Positions 1 through 6,330 of a stretch of DNA of 64,000 nucleotides are shown piece after piece. The notes below the pieces were generated by a model. It was not told where the DNA came from. It did no database searches and saw nothing but the letters and a program-made list of their open reading frames with translations. Made by a program: the position numbers and the translations under genes. Every line of letters starts with the position of its first letter. Positions within the stretch are counted from its first letter, which is position 1. Origin of the DNA: a virus; IMG/VR virus record IMGVR_UViG_3300042292_001231, positions 21,878-85,877 of that record. The stretch is one strand, 5' to 3'.

Positions 1-4
1 CATA

Positions 5-451
5 ATGGATGTGCAATATAGTAAAAAGTTCAATGCTTGGTTAGCTAGACAGAATGATGCTGATTTTGATAAAATTTATGATTTTGTTCAACATCTAGAA
101 ACTAAAGGTTTTGAGGGTTTGCAAGGTAGAAATAAAAATTCTAATGAAGCAAATACAAATAAACGAGATTTCTTAGCTAAAGCTGAATATGCTAATAAGT
201 TTCATTTGTGGCATTATCATATTGGTATTCCTTCTTATATCAAACAGAATCGATATAAGAAATATGAGTTTGGAGATTATGTTTCTGAATTCATAATACA
301 TTATCAAATTGTAGATGCGGATACTGTCAAGCTAATAAAACTTGATAATCATAAACCTTTTTCAATGCCAGATGAGGCTGAACTAAAAGAAAGGTTTGAG
401 ACTTTAGTAAAAAGTTTTTCTTTATTACAAGAAAAAATAAAAAGTCTATAA
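5..451 (+). CDS. RelE/ParE-like toxin-fold protein (tentative)
   Basis: This 148-aa protein may begin upstream of the window, because the first ATG lies only 4 nt from the edge. It is basic and ends in a stretch FIIHYQIVDADTVKLIKLDNH that resembles the last strands of RelE/HigB-type mRNA interferases (a structure-like resemblance, not a family match). No antitoxin gene is visible beside it; the upstream side is cut off. It is followed by a TATAAATA motif at 447-454 and a non-coding stretch before tRNA-Lys. It could equally be an unrelated phage protein. Confidence 0.45.
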   Translation: MDVQYSKKFNAWLARQNDADFDKIYDFVQHLETKGFEGLQGRNKNSNEANTNKRDFLAKAEYANKFHLWHYHIGIPSYIKQNRYKKYEFGDYVSEFIIHYQIVDADTVKLIKLDNHKPFSMPDEAELKERFETLVKSFSLLQEKIKSL

Positions 452-641
452 ATAAATAAATAACACGTAGTATAAATCATTTCAACACACTAAAGGTAAT
501 AAATCACATGAAGACATTTATGAGCAAGCGATTTAGATGCCACCATCATCAACGATGGTGCGTTAAACTTTAGTGTCAATTTAGCTCTCATTCATTCGGA
601 CTAAGTTGGCACGGTAAATCAACTTAGAATGAAAAACGAAT
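452..641 (+). other. non-coding tRNA leader with stem-loops
   Basis: No open frame of interest is seen between the first gene and tRNA-Lys. The stretch holds a 7-bp hairpin (CACCATC 541-547 with GATGGTG 554-560). A nested structure follows, in which CTAAGTTG (601-608) pairs with CAACTTAG (620-627) inside an outer CATTCG/CGAATG stem that reaches the tRNA 5' end. These may be processing signals of the tRNA precursor. Confidence 0.4.
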
Positions 642-717
642 GAGACGCTAGCTCAATAGGTAGAGCATCGGATTTTTAATCCGAGGGTTTCGGGTTCAAG
701 CCCCGAGCGTCTCACCA
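642..717 (+). tRNA. tRNA-Lys (anticodon TTT)
   Basis: Acceptor stem GAGACGC/GCGTCTC, D-arm GCTC..GAGC, anticodon stem TCGGA/TCCGA with loop TTTTTAA (anticodon TTT), T-arm CGGG-TTCAAGC-CCCG and an encoded 3' CCA. All arms fold by eye. Confidence 0.95.
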
Positions 718-727
718 TCAAAATAAT

Positions 728-756
728 TTTACTTTTAAAAGTTTTTGTGTTAGAAT
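728..756 (+). promoter_or_regulatory. sigma70-like promoter
   Basis: TTTACT (728-733), 17-nt spacer and TAGAAT (751-756), about 32 nt before the ATG of the GIY-YIG-like gene. Confidence 0.5.
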
Positions 757-787
757 ATCTTTAGTCTAACAAACTTTGAGTAGTAAA

Positions 788-1318
788 ATGAAACCAGCAA
801 CCGCTTTAGAACAAATTGTAATTGGACAGATGATGTATTCTGGAATAATTCCATATAGTGGAATATTTCAAATAAATGAATATCATTTACAAAGTTACAT
901 TACTCACTATGGTAATATTGCTGGAAAAACAAATAAAGGAACACATAAAAATTCTAATACTAGATATGCACGACGATTAGCAGGATTAAATTTATTAAAA
1001 CTTAATTTTCAACGAGATGCAAAATTTCATGATATGAAATCTGGAATGATTTATCTCATTGAGAATATAGTATATCCCGATCATTATAAGATTGGTATGA
1101 CTATTGACCTTCCCTCGAGGTTAAATTCTTATCAAACTTATGATCCGCTAAGAAGATTTAAAGTATTAAAATATGAGTTTGTATTAGATAGGATTACTGC
1201 AGAGAAAAAGATTTTACATCATCCAGAAATATTTAAAGAAACTGGAGAATGGATTAAAAGAGATAATGCAATAGAAATGTTTGAAAAAATTATTTTTAAA
1301 AAGAATTTGGACCTGTAG
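788..1318 (+). CDS. GIY-YIG-like nuclease (T5orf172/MUG113 type)
   Basis: The C-terminal half reads GMIYLIENI..YKIGMTIDLPSRL..YQTYDPLRRF..YEFVLDRITAEKKIL. This is the pattern of the T5orf172/MUG113 branch of GIY-YIG nucleases: a YLI/YKIG core, an Arg in PSRL and a Glu in AEKKI. The N-terminal ~85 residues are not recognised and may bind DNA. ATG 788 is preferred over the in-frame TTG at 776, and a promoter lies just upstream. The stop codon TAG (1316-1318) is supplied by nucleotides 8-10 of tRNA-Phe. Such genes among phage tRNAs are often homing-type elements, but this role is not shown here. Confidence 0.7.
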   Translation: MKPATALEQIVIGQMMYSGIIPYSGIFQINEYHLQSYITHYGNIAGKTNKGTHKNSNTRYARRLAGLNLLKLNFQRDAKFHDMKSGMIYLIENIVYPDHYKIGMTIDLPSRLNSYQTYDPLRRFKVLKYEFVLDRITAEKKILHHPEIFKETGEWIKRDNAIEMFEKIIFKKNLDL

Positions 1319-1384
1319 CTCAGTAGGAAGAGCACGTGCCTGAAGAGCATGGTGTCGATGGTTCGATTCCATCCGGGTCCACCA
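1309..1384 (+). tRNA. tRNA-Phe (anticodon GAA)
   Basis: Acceptor GGACCTG/CGGGTCC, anticodon stem CGTGC/GCATG with loop CTGAAGA (GAA), T-arm GATGG-TTCGATT-CCATC, encoded CCA. It overlaps the last 10 nt of the upstream nuclease gene. Confidence 0.95.
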
Positions 1385-1391
1385 AAGATAT

Positions 1392-1467
1392 AGGTGGTTA
1401 GTACAACGGCTAGTATTCCGGCCTCCAAAGCCGTGGGATTTCAGTTCGAATCTGAAGCCGCCTGCCA
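1392..1467 (+). tRNA. tRNA-Trp (anticodon CCA)
   Basis: Acceptor AGGTGGT/GCCGCCT (two G-T pairs), anticodon loop CTCCAAA with anticodon CCA, T-arm TTCAG-TTCGAAT-CTGAA, discriminator G and encoded CCA. Confidence 0.93.
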
Positions 1468-1508
1468 GATAATATGTGAAAACTGTTAACCAGTTTTACA
1501 TTTGATGA

Positions 1509-1537
1509 TTTACATTTTTGTCGCTTGTAGTTATAAT
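1509..1537 (+). promoter_or_regulatory. early-type promoter
   Basis: TTTACA (1509-1514), 17-nt spacer, TATAAT (1532-1537), followed by ACATATTCG as in the other early promoters of this window. It drives the small genes from 1566. Confidence 0.7.
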
Positions 1538-1565
1538 AATTACATATTCGAAAATGTAGGAGTAA

Positions 1566-1814
1566 ATGAAAATGTTTTGTAAAAAATATTTGTGGAAAGT
1601 ATTGGATGAAAACGGTGATTTGACTCAAGTAGATACTCACATTTATGGACCTCAATATGATGAGTTCAAATTGAATGATGGTTTATTCAATTCAATTGAG
1701 CAGGCTGAAAAAGCTCTTGAAGAATACTTAACAAAGTACTATGAGTACTTTGAGCATTATAGTTTTGAGCAATTTGTTTTATTGACAGTGTATAAAAGCC
1801 AAACTGAAGAATGA
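1566..1814 (+). CDS. hypothetical small acidic protein
   Basis: An 82-aa protein, aromatic- and Glu-rich (EEYLTKYYEYFEHYSFEQF). The start has the Shine-Dalgarno GTAGGAG 6-9 nt upstream and an early promoter before it. First gene of a run with ATGA-type overlaps (next gene at 1811), so probably co-translated. No family recognised. Confidence 0.75.
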   Translation: MKMFCKKYLWKVLDENGDLTQVDTHIYGPQYDEFKLNDGLFNSIEQAEKALEEYLTKYYEYFEHYSFEQFVLLTVYKSQTEE

Positions 1815-2074
1815 AGAAAGGTACTTTAGTTCAGATACAACCAGTAAAGCAAATAGCAATACTTGTTGAAGATGTGGAACATCATGCATCTAGTGTATTA
1901 GCATTGCATATGACACGAGAACACCCACGGCCAATGCTGCTTAGACTAGACATAGAAAATGGTTTGCTTTATTTCAGCAATGATAGAGGTCGCTTTTTGC
2001 AAGATGGTTATGACTTTGAAGCTGAACTTATTCAATTGAAACGAATGGTGACATATGCTAAAGTACAGCGTTGA
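1811..2074 (+). CDS. hypothetical protein
   Basis: An 87-aa protein overlapping the preceding stop by 4 nt (ATGA). It has a basic N-terminus and a predicted beta-rich body (LLRLDIENGLLYFSNDRGRFLQDG). No domain recognised. Its position in the early run suggests a host-takeover or accessory role, which is inference only. Confidence 0.7.
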   Translation: MKKGTLVQIQPVKQIAILVEDVEHHASSVLALHMTREHPRPMLLRLDIENGLLYFSNDRGRFLQDGYDFEAELIQLKRMVTYAKVQR

Positions 2075-2093
2075 AGATAGAGGTGTTGGTCAG

Positions 2094-2252
2094 ATGAGCT
2101 TATCTCAGTTATGGAATACGCGAAAGCAATTGGAAAAAGACATCCAAGATGGAATTGATACTGAAGATACTTGGATAGATTTGGATGTTGTTAACTTTGC
2201 AATACGTACAGGAATGCAAGCATTACAGGATATTGTCAATGCCAGTAATTAG
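2094..2252 (+). CDS. hypothetical small helical protein
   Basis: A 52-aa protein, MSLSQLWNTRKQLEKDIQDG..., mostly helical. ATG 2094 is chosen because GAGGTG sits about 10 nt upstream. An alternative in-frame ATG at 2055 lies inside the previous gene with a poor ribosome site. Confidence 0.55.
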   Translation: MSLSQLWNTRKQLEKDIQDGIDTEDTWIDLDVVNFAIRTGMQALQDIVNASN

Positions 2253-2391
2253 TGGATTAGCTATTGTAGCAGGATTGTTAGTAGTTTGGGGTATTATCAG
2301 ATTGAGCCGAGGTCATAAGACAGAAGGTTCATTAGAAATCTTGGGCGGTTTGATAGAGCTCGTTGGTGAAATCTTAGCTGCATTTTTGTGA
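2239..2391 (+). CDS. small membrane protein
   Basis: 50 aa with one clear hydrophobic segment (ISGLAIVAGLLVVWGIIRL) and a second hydrophobic C-terminus (LGGLIELVGEILAAFL). The start at 2239 follows CAGGAT and overlaps the previous gene by 14 nt. Probably an inner-membrane peptide of the early region; function unknown. Confidence 0.6.
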   Translation: MPVISGLAIVAGLLVVWGIIRLSRGHKTEGSLEILGGLIELVGEILAAFL

Positions 2392-2412
2392 AGTAGTTAT
2401 CACTTTTAGTTG

Positions 2413-2440
2413 TTTACAAATCTAGAAAACTGTTTATAAT
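2413..2440 (+). promoter_or_regulatory. early promoter
   Basis: TTTACA (2413-2418), 16-nt spacer, TATAAT (2435-2440), then the shared downstream block AGACCCATATTCAAAC before the gene at 2476. Confidence 0.85.
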
Positions 2441-2475
2441 AGACCCATATTCAAACAAACGTATGGAGAACTACG

Positions 2476-2703
2476 ATGAGTACAACATTTCAGTTTGATA
2501 ATGGCCAACCCAATCTTAATGAGATTAGAAAGTTTATTCAAGAGCTTGCAACAACTAATAAGAAGTATGAATTGTCTCGTGAGTTTACTTTGACAATTCA
2601 TGGTTATCCTACAGGATTTACTTCATTGGATTGGGTAAAGAACAAGTTTCCTGAATTCCCACTGAAGTACCAAAAGTTAGTTGTTTATCATTGCTCACTA
2701 TAA
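2476..2703 (+). CDS. hypothetical protein
   Basis: 75 aa, start preceded by TGGAGAA and a strong early promoter. N-terminal helix IRKFIQELATTNKKYEL, then a likely beta-rich end. Not recognised. Confidence 0.75.
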   Translation: MSTTFQFDNGQPNLNEIRKFIQELATTNKKYELSREFTLTIHGYPTGFTSLDWVKNKFPEFPLKYQKLVVYHCSL

Positions 2704-2722
2704 AAGAGAGGGGGAACCTAAG

Positions 2723-3082
2723 ATGATTACTGCAAGAGAAGCCGTTGAACTTACCAAAGTTAGCAATACTGTTGTCAAAGAATTTCTTGACAAATTAGAT
2801 ACGAAAGTTAGGGAACATGCTACTAACGGTGGGCGAGTTTTGAACTTGACCAAAGAGTTTCCTTCTAAATTTGAACCTAATATTGATGCTCGTGGTATGG
2901 TGATATTAACGCCATTTCAAGAAAAGATTAGAAGTGAAGTGAAAGCTATTGGATTTGGATTTCACGATCAATGCAAAAATCATTATGGTCAGCGGCGGGG
3001 CGGTCTCGGTGTTATTGTAGATGAAAATGATAACTTTATTGAAACACCAGTTACTGAATACTGGTTTGAATTACAATGGTGA
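2723..3082 (+). CDS. hypothetical protein
   Basis: 119 aa from ATG 2723, chosen over an upstream in-frame start because GAGAGGGGGAA lies 6-15 nt before it. Middle: a basic, Gly-rich stretch CKNHYGQRRGGLGV; acidic and aromatic C-terminus. Second gene of the transcription unit that starts at 2476. No family recognised. Confidence 0.75.
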   Translation: MITAREAVELTKVSNTVVKEFLDKLDTKVREHATNGGRVLNLTKEFPSKFEPNIDARGMVILTPFQEKIRSEVKAIGFGFHDQCKNHYGQRRGGLGVIVDENDNFIETPVTEYWFELQW

Positions 3083-3091
3083 GAAACTAAG

Positions 3092-3265
3092 ATGAAGAAT
3101 AAAGCAGTTCAAGAAATGATGGCAATCCAACATAACGTAAATCCTAAAGATGTTCGTGTGGAATTTACACATGCAGTCGGTTCGGAATACAATTTTGAAG
3201 TAACGATTTGGACTGAAGATTTATATCAAAAGTATGAAGTAACGGTTCAATCAAAACCATTATAG
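3092..3265 (+). CDS. hypothetical small protein
   Basis: 57 aa, MKNKAVQEMMAIQHNVNPKD..., with alternating residues suggesting a beta-sheet second half. The stop TAG (3263-3265) overlaps the first 2 nt of a tRNA-like cloverleaf. Confidence 0.6.
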   Translation: MKNKAVQEMMAIQHNVNPKDVRVEFTHAVGSEYNFEVTIWTEDLYQKYEVTVQSKPL

Positions 3266-3332
3266 CCTGTCTAGCGGATTCTAGACCCGTCGCTATGAAC
3301 GATGTAGGAAGTGTTCGACTCACTTACAGACT
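3264..3332 (+). tRNA. tRNA-His-like (anticodon ATG), no encoded CCA
   Basis: A cloverleaf folds by eye. The acceptor AGCCTGT/ACAGACT has one C-A mismatch. The short D-arm is CTAG..CTAG. The anticodon stem CGTCG/CGATG has loop CTATGAA (anticodon ATG), and the T-arm is AAGTG-TTCGACT-CACTT. The A34 and the missing CCA are unusual, so this may be a decayed tRNA or a tRNA-like element. Confidence 0.5.
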
Positions 3333-3361
3333 GAAAGTTTTAGAGATAGAGAGAATAGACG

Positions 3362-3718
3362 ATGAGTGGATTTCAACGAGGCACAGTTTCACATGAAGCA
3401 GAAAATACAGCTCGAGAAGCTGGCATAGTTCTGATACGGTTTAGAACTTACTATTACTTCTGTAATACTGCAATTGCATTGTGCTTAAAGACAGGTCGTG
3501 TTATCCGAAATGACAACATTGAATGGGTTACAAAGCAATTAGCACAATACCAATTGCCTGTAGTGTTTACGATTTGGTTTGAGTCAATGTATGATGTTGA
3601 ACGATATGAACTATTGAAAGTCGAAGAACAAACTCGCTGTAGCTCAGTTGGAATAGAGCAGAGGGCTTCTATCCCTACGGTCGTGGGTTCAAATCCTACC
3701 AGCGAGGCCACCTTATAA
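3362..3718 (+). CDS. hypothetical protein reading into tRNA-Arg
   Basis: 118 aa with start ATG 3362 after GAGAGAATAGACG. The last ~28 codons run through tRNA-Arg and give a tRNA-derived tail (CSSVGIEQRASIPTVVGSNP), and the stop lies beyond the tRNA. The native protein probably ended near residue 90. Either a tRNA was inserted into the gene's 3' end or the overlap is tolerated. No family recognised. Confidence 0.5.
   Translation: MSGFQRGTVSHEAENTAREAGIVLIRFRTYYYFCNTAIALCLKTGRVIRNDNIEWVTKQLAQYQLPVVFTIWFESMYDVERYELLKVEEQTRCSSVGIEQRASIPTVVGSNPTSEATL
3633..3710 (+). tRNA. tRNA-Arg (anticodon TCT)
   Basis: Acceptor CTCGCTG/CAGCGAG, anticodon loop CTTCTAT between AGGG and CCCT (anticodon TCT), T-arm GTGGG-TTCAAAT-CCTAC, encoded CCA. 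Located inside the 3' part of the open frame at 3362-3718. Confidence 0.92.
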
Positions 3719-3730
3719 AGTAGGAGTAAT

Positions 3731-3844
3731 ATGAAAGCATCGCGAAATGAATGGGTAAGAGCTTTATTTGGAAACTTGTTTAGAGACTTAGCATTTGTCT
3801 TCGTTGGAATAATTGTTTTACTTGTAGTACTTTTAGTGATATAA
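3731..3844 (+). CDS. single-span membrane peptide
   Basis: 37 aa: an N-terminal amphipathic part (MKASRNEWVRALFGNLFRDL) then a hydrophobic segment rich in V, L and I. Start preceded by TAGGAG. A small inner-membrane peptide, function unknown. Confidence 0.6.
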   Translation: MKASRNEWVRALFGNLFRDLAFVFVGIIVLLVVLLVI

Positions 3845-3856
3845 TAACTAAATCAA

Positions 3857-3952
3857 GTCGAGAGAGTCCAGTGGTGCTGGTACGAATCAATAAGAGCATG
3901 ATTGGGGATTCCATAAATGTCCGACGCAGTTTAAATCTGCATCTCGACTCCA
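3857..3952 (+). tRNA. tRNA-like element of type II length (decayed?)
   Basis: A perfect 7-bp acceptor GTCGAGA/TCTCGAC is followed by TCCA. There is a T-arm-like hairpin GCAG-TTTAAAT-CTGC. A D-arm-like hairpin CCAG..CTGG and an anticodon-like stem AATCA/TGATT with a 9-nt loop complete it. The 96-nt length suits a Leu/Ser-type tRNA with a long variable arm. The oversized anticodon loop and TTTAAAT T-loop make the identity unreadable. Confidence 0.45.
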
Positions 3953-3960
3953 AACATAAA

Positions 3961-4037
3961 GCCTGAATAGCTCAGTTGGGAGAGCGCCGTCCTTACAAGT
4001 CGGAGGTCACTTGGTTCGAACCCAGTTTCAGGTACCA
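3961..4037 (+). tRNA. tRNA-Val (anticodon TAC)
   Basis: Acceptor GCCTGAA/TTCAGGT, D-arm GCTC..GAGC, anticodon loop CTTACAA (TAC), T-arm CTTGG-TTCGAAC-CCAGT, encoded CCA. Confidence 0.93.
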
Positions 4038-4058
4038 AACATTGATAGAGGATTGTGA

Positions 4059-4487
4059 ATGAACCAATATCCACCTGCTCCAAAAGAAACTAAAGAAATG
4101 CTGACAGAAGCATTTGCTCAATTTGCTAAAGAAGTGTTTCAATGTGATTTGAATACTTTGGTCAAGGCTTACATGTCTTACGGACCGGATGGATTCAAGA
4201 TTGCTAAAGAATTGGACAGTTATGGTTGGGACCTTACTATTGACGACGTCAATGAACTTGAAGAACTGCATTGGATTGCAGAATGTGCATTGACTAACGC
4301 AAGACAGAAGTGGGTAGAAGACAACAAGATTGAACCTCCATTTGAAGTAGGAACTGAATTGATTCATGGTGTCATTACTGGAATTTGCGAACATAGCCCA
4401 GCACGTTATTTGGTAAAGCGACCAACTGATGGGGATACATCAAGATTGTTGGTCAAATTTGAAGATGCAAAACTAAAACATGAATAG
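4059..4487 (+). CDS. hypothetical protein
   Basis: 142 aa, acidic. The first ~95 residues are probably helical. The C-terminal part is beta-rich (FEVGTELIHGVITGICEHSPARYLV..LLVKFEDAKL) and looks like a small SH3/KOW-like barrel, though that is only an impression. The start has AGAGGAT 7 nt upstream, 21 nt after tRNA-Val. Confidence 0.75.
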   Translation: MNQYPPAPKETKEMLTEAFAQFAKEVFQCDLNTLVKAYMSYGPDGFKIAKELDSYGWDLTIDDVNELEELHWIAECALTNARQKWVEDNKIEPPFEVGTELIHGVITGICEHSPARYLVKRPTDGDTSRLLVKFEDAKLKHE

Positions 4488-4506
4488 AGAACTCGGAGAC
4501 AATAGA

Positions 4507-4734
4507 ATGGAAAGTGAACATAAAATGTGGATATGGCTGGCTGGAATTGGGGCTACTATCGGATTATGTATAGCACTATTAGTTCAAGCTGGCGAAGCAA
4601 TCAAAGTCAATGCTGGTTTGCAAGAATGCAAATACGCAGTAGTTGGTTCGGCTGGAATTGTAACTGCATGGTTGAAAGAATGTCCTACGAGTCAAATTGG
4701 TCCGATTGTAGTAGATAGTGAAAATGTGAAGTAG
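4507..4734 (+). CDS. small membrane protein, paralogue of the gene at 14661
   Basis: 75 aa from ATG 4507 (CGGAG upstream; an in-frame ATG at 4480 is less likely). One N-terminal membrane span (WIWLAGIGATIGLCIALLV), then a short soluble tail with two Cys: AGLQECKYAVV..IVTAWLKECPTSQ. The tail pattern AGLQxC...WxKxCPT recurs in the protein at 14661-14888, so the two are paralogues. Topology suggests the Cys-containing tail faces the periplasm; the role is unknown. Confidence 0.65.
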   Translation: MESEHKMWIWLAGIGATIGLCIALLVQAGEAIKVNAGLQECKYAVVGSAGIVTAWLKECPTSQIGPIVVDSENVK

Positions 4735-4750
4735 TTATCAAAAATAACCG

Positions 4751-4778
4751 TTTACATCTGCTAAAAATTGTTTATAAT
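4751..4778 (+). promoter_or_regulatory. early promoter of candidate structured RNA
   Basis: TTTACA (4751-4756), 16-nt spacer, TATAAT (4773-4778), then AGACACATATTC. The next coding start is 220 nt away, so the transcript begins with a long structured leader. Confidence 0.8.
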
Positions 4779-4803
4779 AGACACATATTCAAAAAGAAGG
4801 AGT

Positions 4804-4969
4804 ATTTGCGGGAGATACAGTTGGTGAACGATTCCAACTTATCGATAACATTGGTAGATTTGGTGGTTCTTATCAGCTAAGTTATTCGGGATGTAATGTG
4901 GCCGCTTTCTATAGAAGCATAACCAAGCCACCATACTGGTGAAAACCCAGTATCTCCTTGCAAATACTC
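4804..4969 (+). ncRNA. candidate structured RNA or leader
   Basis: TTTGC (4805-4809) and GGAGATAC (4811-4818) at the 5' side pair with GTATCTCC and GCAAA at 4950-4963, giving a closing stem of about 13 bp. Inside are a hairpin AGTTGG/CCAACT, a TGGTGG/CCACCA stem enclosing GTTAT/ATAAC and a GCTT/AAGC hairpin. An ACTGG/CCAGT hairpin competes with the closing stem. It sits directly after an early promoter and before a small helix-turn-helix-like gene. It could be an independent small RNA or a regulatory 5' leader. No known RNA class was recognised. Confidence 0.55.
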
Positions 4970-4998
4970 TTTATAGCAAAAAAGTGGAACATAGAAAG

Positions 4999-5214
4999 AT
5001 GAGTAAGATTTGTGCTGAACGAGTAAAAGAAGTGAGTAAGAAGTATGGTGTTAGTTTGCCAACTGCTCATCAATACTTGAAGAAAGAACAAAAGCGAAAT
5101 GAACTTTTAGAACGTATCAAACTTTCAACAGATATTACTGACTTGAAAGAAGTCTTATCAGAACTAGTTCGAGAAACATATCCGTCTTTTACTATTCAAC
5201 GTGGAAATAACTAA
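4999..5214 (+). CDS. small helix-turn-helix-like protein
   Basis: 71 aa. ERVKEVSKKYGVSLPTAHQYLKK looks like a helix-turn-helix (GVS turn, then recognition helix), followed by a charged helical tail. ATG 4999 follows GAAAG. It lies downstream of the structured leader, so translation may be controlled by that RNA (inference). Confidence 0.6.
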   Translation: MSKICAERVKEVSKKYGVSLPTAHQYLKKEQKRNELLERIKLSTDITDLKEVLSELVRETYPSFTIQRGNN

Positions 5215-5215
5215 G

Positions 5216-5536
5216 ATGAGCGATAATAAAGTTTGGGCAATCATTGATGATATCCGAGAACTCAATTGTGAATTGATTGCAAAGAATGCTCGTGATGGCA
5301 TCAAAATGGTAATGGAAAATTTTGACCGAATTGAATGTCTTTGTCTTGACCATGATTTAGGTGAAGCAATGAATGGCTATGATGTATTGTGTCATTTGAT
5401 GTATAGAGGTTTTGTTCCAGACCATGTTCAATTAGTGACGTCAAATCCTGTTGGTCGAACTAATATGGCTCGAGTGTTGGAACATTATGGGTATGAAACG
5501 AAAGATGGTCGAAACTTTTACAAAGTAGAGAAATAA
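5216..5536 (+). CDS. cyclic-phosphate-processing receiver (cREC)-like protein
   Basis: 106 aa. The pattern VWAIIDDIRE...IECLCLDHDLGE..NGYDVLCHLM..G..PDHVQLVTSNPVGRTNM matches the receiver-like cREC family: the acidic IIDD and LDHDLG motifs and the SxNPVGxxNM block. These proteins are linked in other genomes to RNA-repair or signalling modules, and several phages carry them. ATG 5216 overlaps the previous stop region. No partner enzyme is visible nearby. Confidence 0.7.
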   Translation: MSDNKVWAIIDDIRELNCELIAKNARDGIKMVMENFDRIECLCLDHDLGEAMNGYDVLCHLMYRGFVPDHVQLVTSNPVGRTNMARVLEHYGYETKDGRNFYKVEK

Positions 5537-5537
5537 G

Positions 5538-5870
5538 ATGAACTATCAAGAAGTCTTCCAATTGAAAACGATGGCTGATACACTACGGGAAGTGGAGCAA
5601 ATCGAGAATAAGTTTCCGGTGACTCCCGAATTATTGGCATCTTTGGTTCAATATTTCAAAGAAAATTTTGAATTTATGACACAGATTTATGCATCAAAAC
5701 AGATGAAACTAGATATGTTTCAAGAACTAATGTTGCAGCCTTATTCTGATGCTTGTTGTTGTATGGGTCCTCAAGGTAGTCATCCATACTGTAATTGCAC
5801 AATGCGAGAACTTCGTTATATGTATCGTTATGATATAGCATTAGTTCTTTTGGAAGAAGGATTGATATAA
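5538..5870 (+). CDS. hypothetical Cys-rich protein
   Basis: 110 aa, mainly helical, with a Cys cluster (DACCCMGPQGSHPYCNCTM) that could bind a metal. One nucleotide after the preceding stop, so translationally coupled. Not recognised. Confidence 0.7.
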   Translation: MNYQEVFQLKTMADTLREVEQIENKFPVTPELLASLVQYFKENFEFMTQIYASKQMKLDMFQELMLQPYSDACCCMGPQGSHPYCNCTMRELRYMYRYDIALVLLEEGLI

Positions 5871-5871
5871 C

Positions 5872-6057
5872 ATGGGTGGAGTAAGACGTAAGAAAGAAGT
5901 AAGATATACAATTGAAGAACTTCAGTCAATGTTACAAACATTTGAAGATACTCATGAAAGAAAAGGTAATGAACCACTTTTGCAATATGATGATGCAGCT
6001 ATAATGCAACGTGATGGAGCTGAAGAGTTTTTGGATTGGGTAAAAGAACAATCGTGA
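5872..6057 (+). CDS. hypothetical small protein
   Basis: 61 aa, basic N-terminus and acidic helical body. Its stop TGA (6055-6057) falls inside the acceptor stem of tRNA-Met. Confidence 0.6.
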   Translation: MGGVRRKKEVRYTIEELQSMLQTFEDTHERKGNEPLLQYDDAAIMQRDGAEEFLDWVKEQS

Positions 6058-6128
6058 TGTAGCTCAGTCGGTAGAGCAAAGCATTCATAATGCTTGTGTC
6101 CTTGGTTCGAATCCAAGCTTCACGACCA
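6053..6128 (+). tRNA. tRNA-Met (anticodon CAT)
   Basis: Acceptor CGTGATG/CTTCACG with one T-T mismatch, anticodon stem AAGCA/TGCTT with loop TTCATAA (CAT), T-arm CTTGG-TTCGAAT-CCAAG, encoded CCA. A CAT anticodon could also mark an Ile2 tRNA (lysidine); not separable by eye. Confidence 0.9.
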
Positions 6129-6157
6129 ATTAGAATAAGACTATAAATAAAAAATAT

Positions 6158-6232
6158 GCTCCTATAGTTTAACGGGAAAAACGGCGGCTTTGTAACCCGC
6201 GGTTCTCGGGTCAGTTCCGGGTGGGAGCTCCA
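6158..6232 (+). tRNA. tRNA-Thr (anticodon TGT)
   Basis: Acceptor GCTCCTA/TGGGAGC, anticodon loop TTTGTAA (TGT) with a C-C mismatch closing the stem, T-arm TCGGG/CCGGG-like around TCAGTT, encoded CCA. Confidence 0.85.
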
Positions 6233-6238
6233 ATTATT

Positions 6239-6314
6239 GCCTCGTTAGCTCAGTTGGTAGAGCAATTCACTAGTAATGAATAGGTCATCTGTTCGAATCA
6301 GATACGAGGCTCCA
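6239..6314 (+). tRNA. tRNA-Thr (anticodon AGT)
   Basis: Acceptor GCCTCGT/ACGAGGC, anticodon stem ATTCA/TGAAT with loop CTAGTAA (AGT), T-arm ATCTG-TTCGAAT-CAGAT, encoded CCA. A34 is rare in bacterial threonine tRNAs. Confidence 0.9.
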
Positions 6315-6330
6315 TACTATAAGGTACTAA

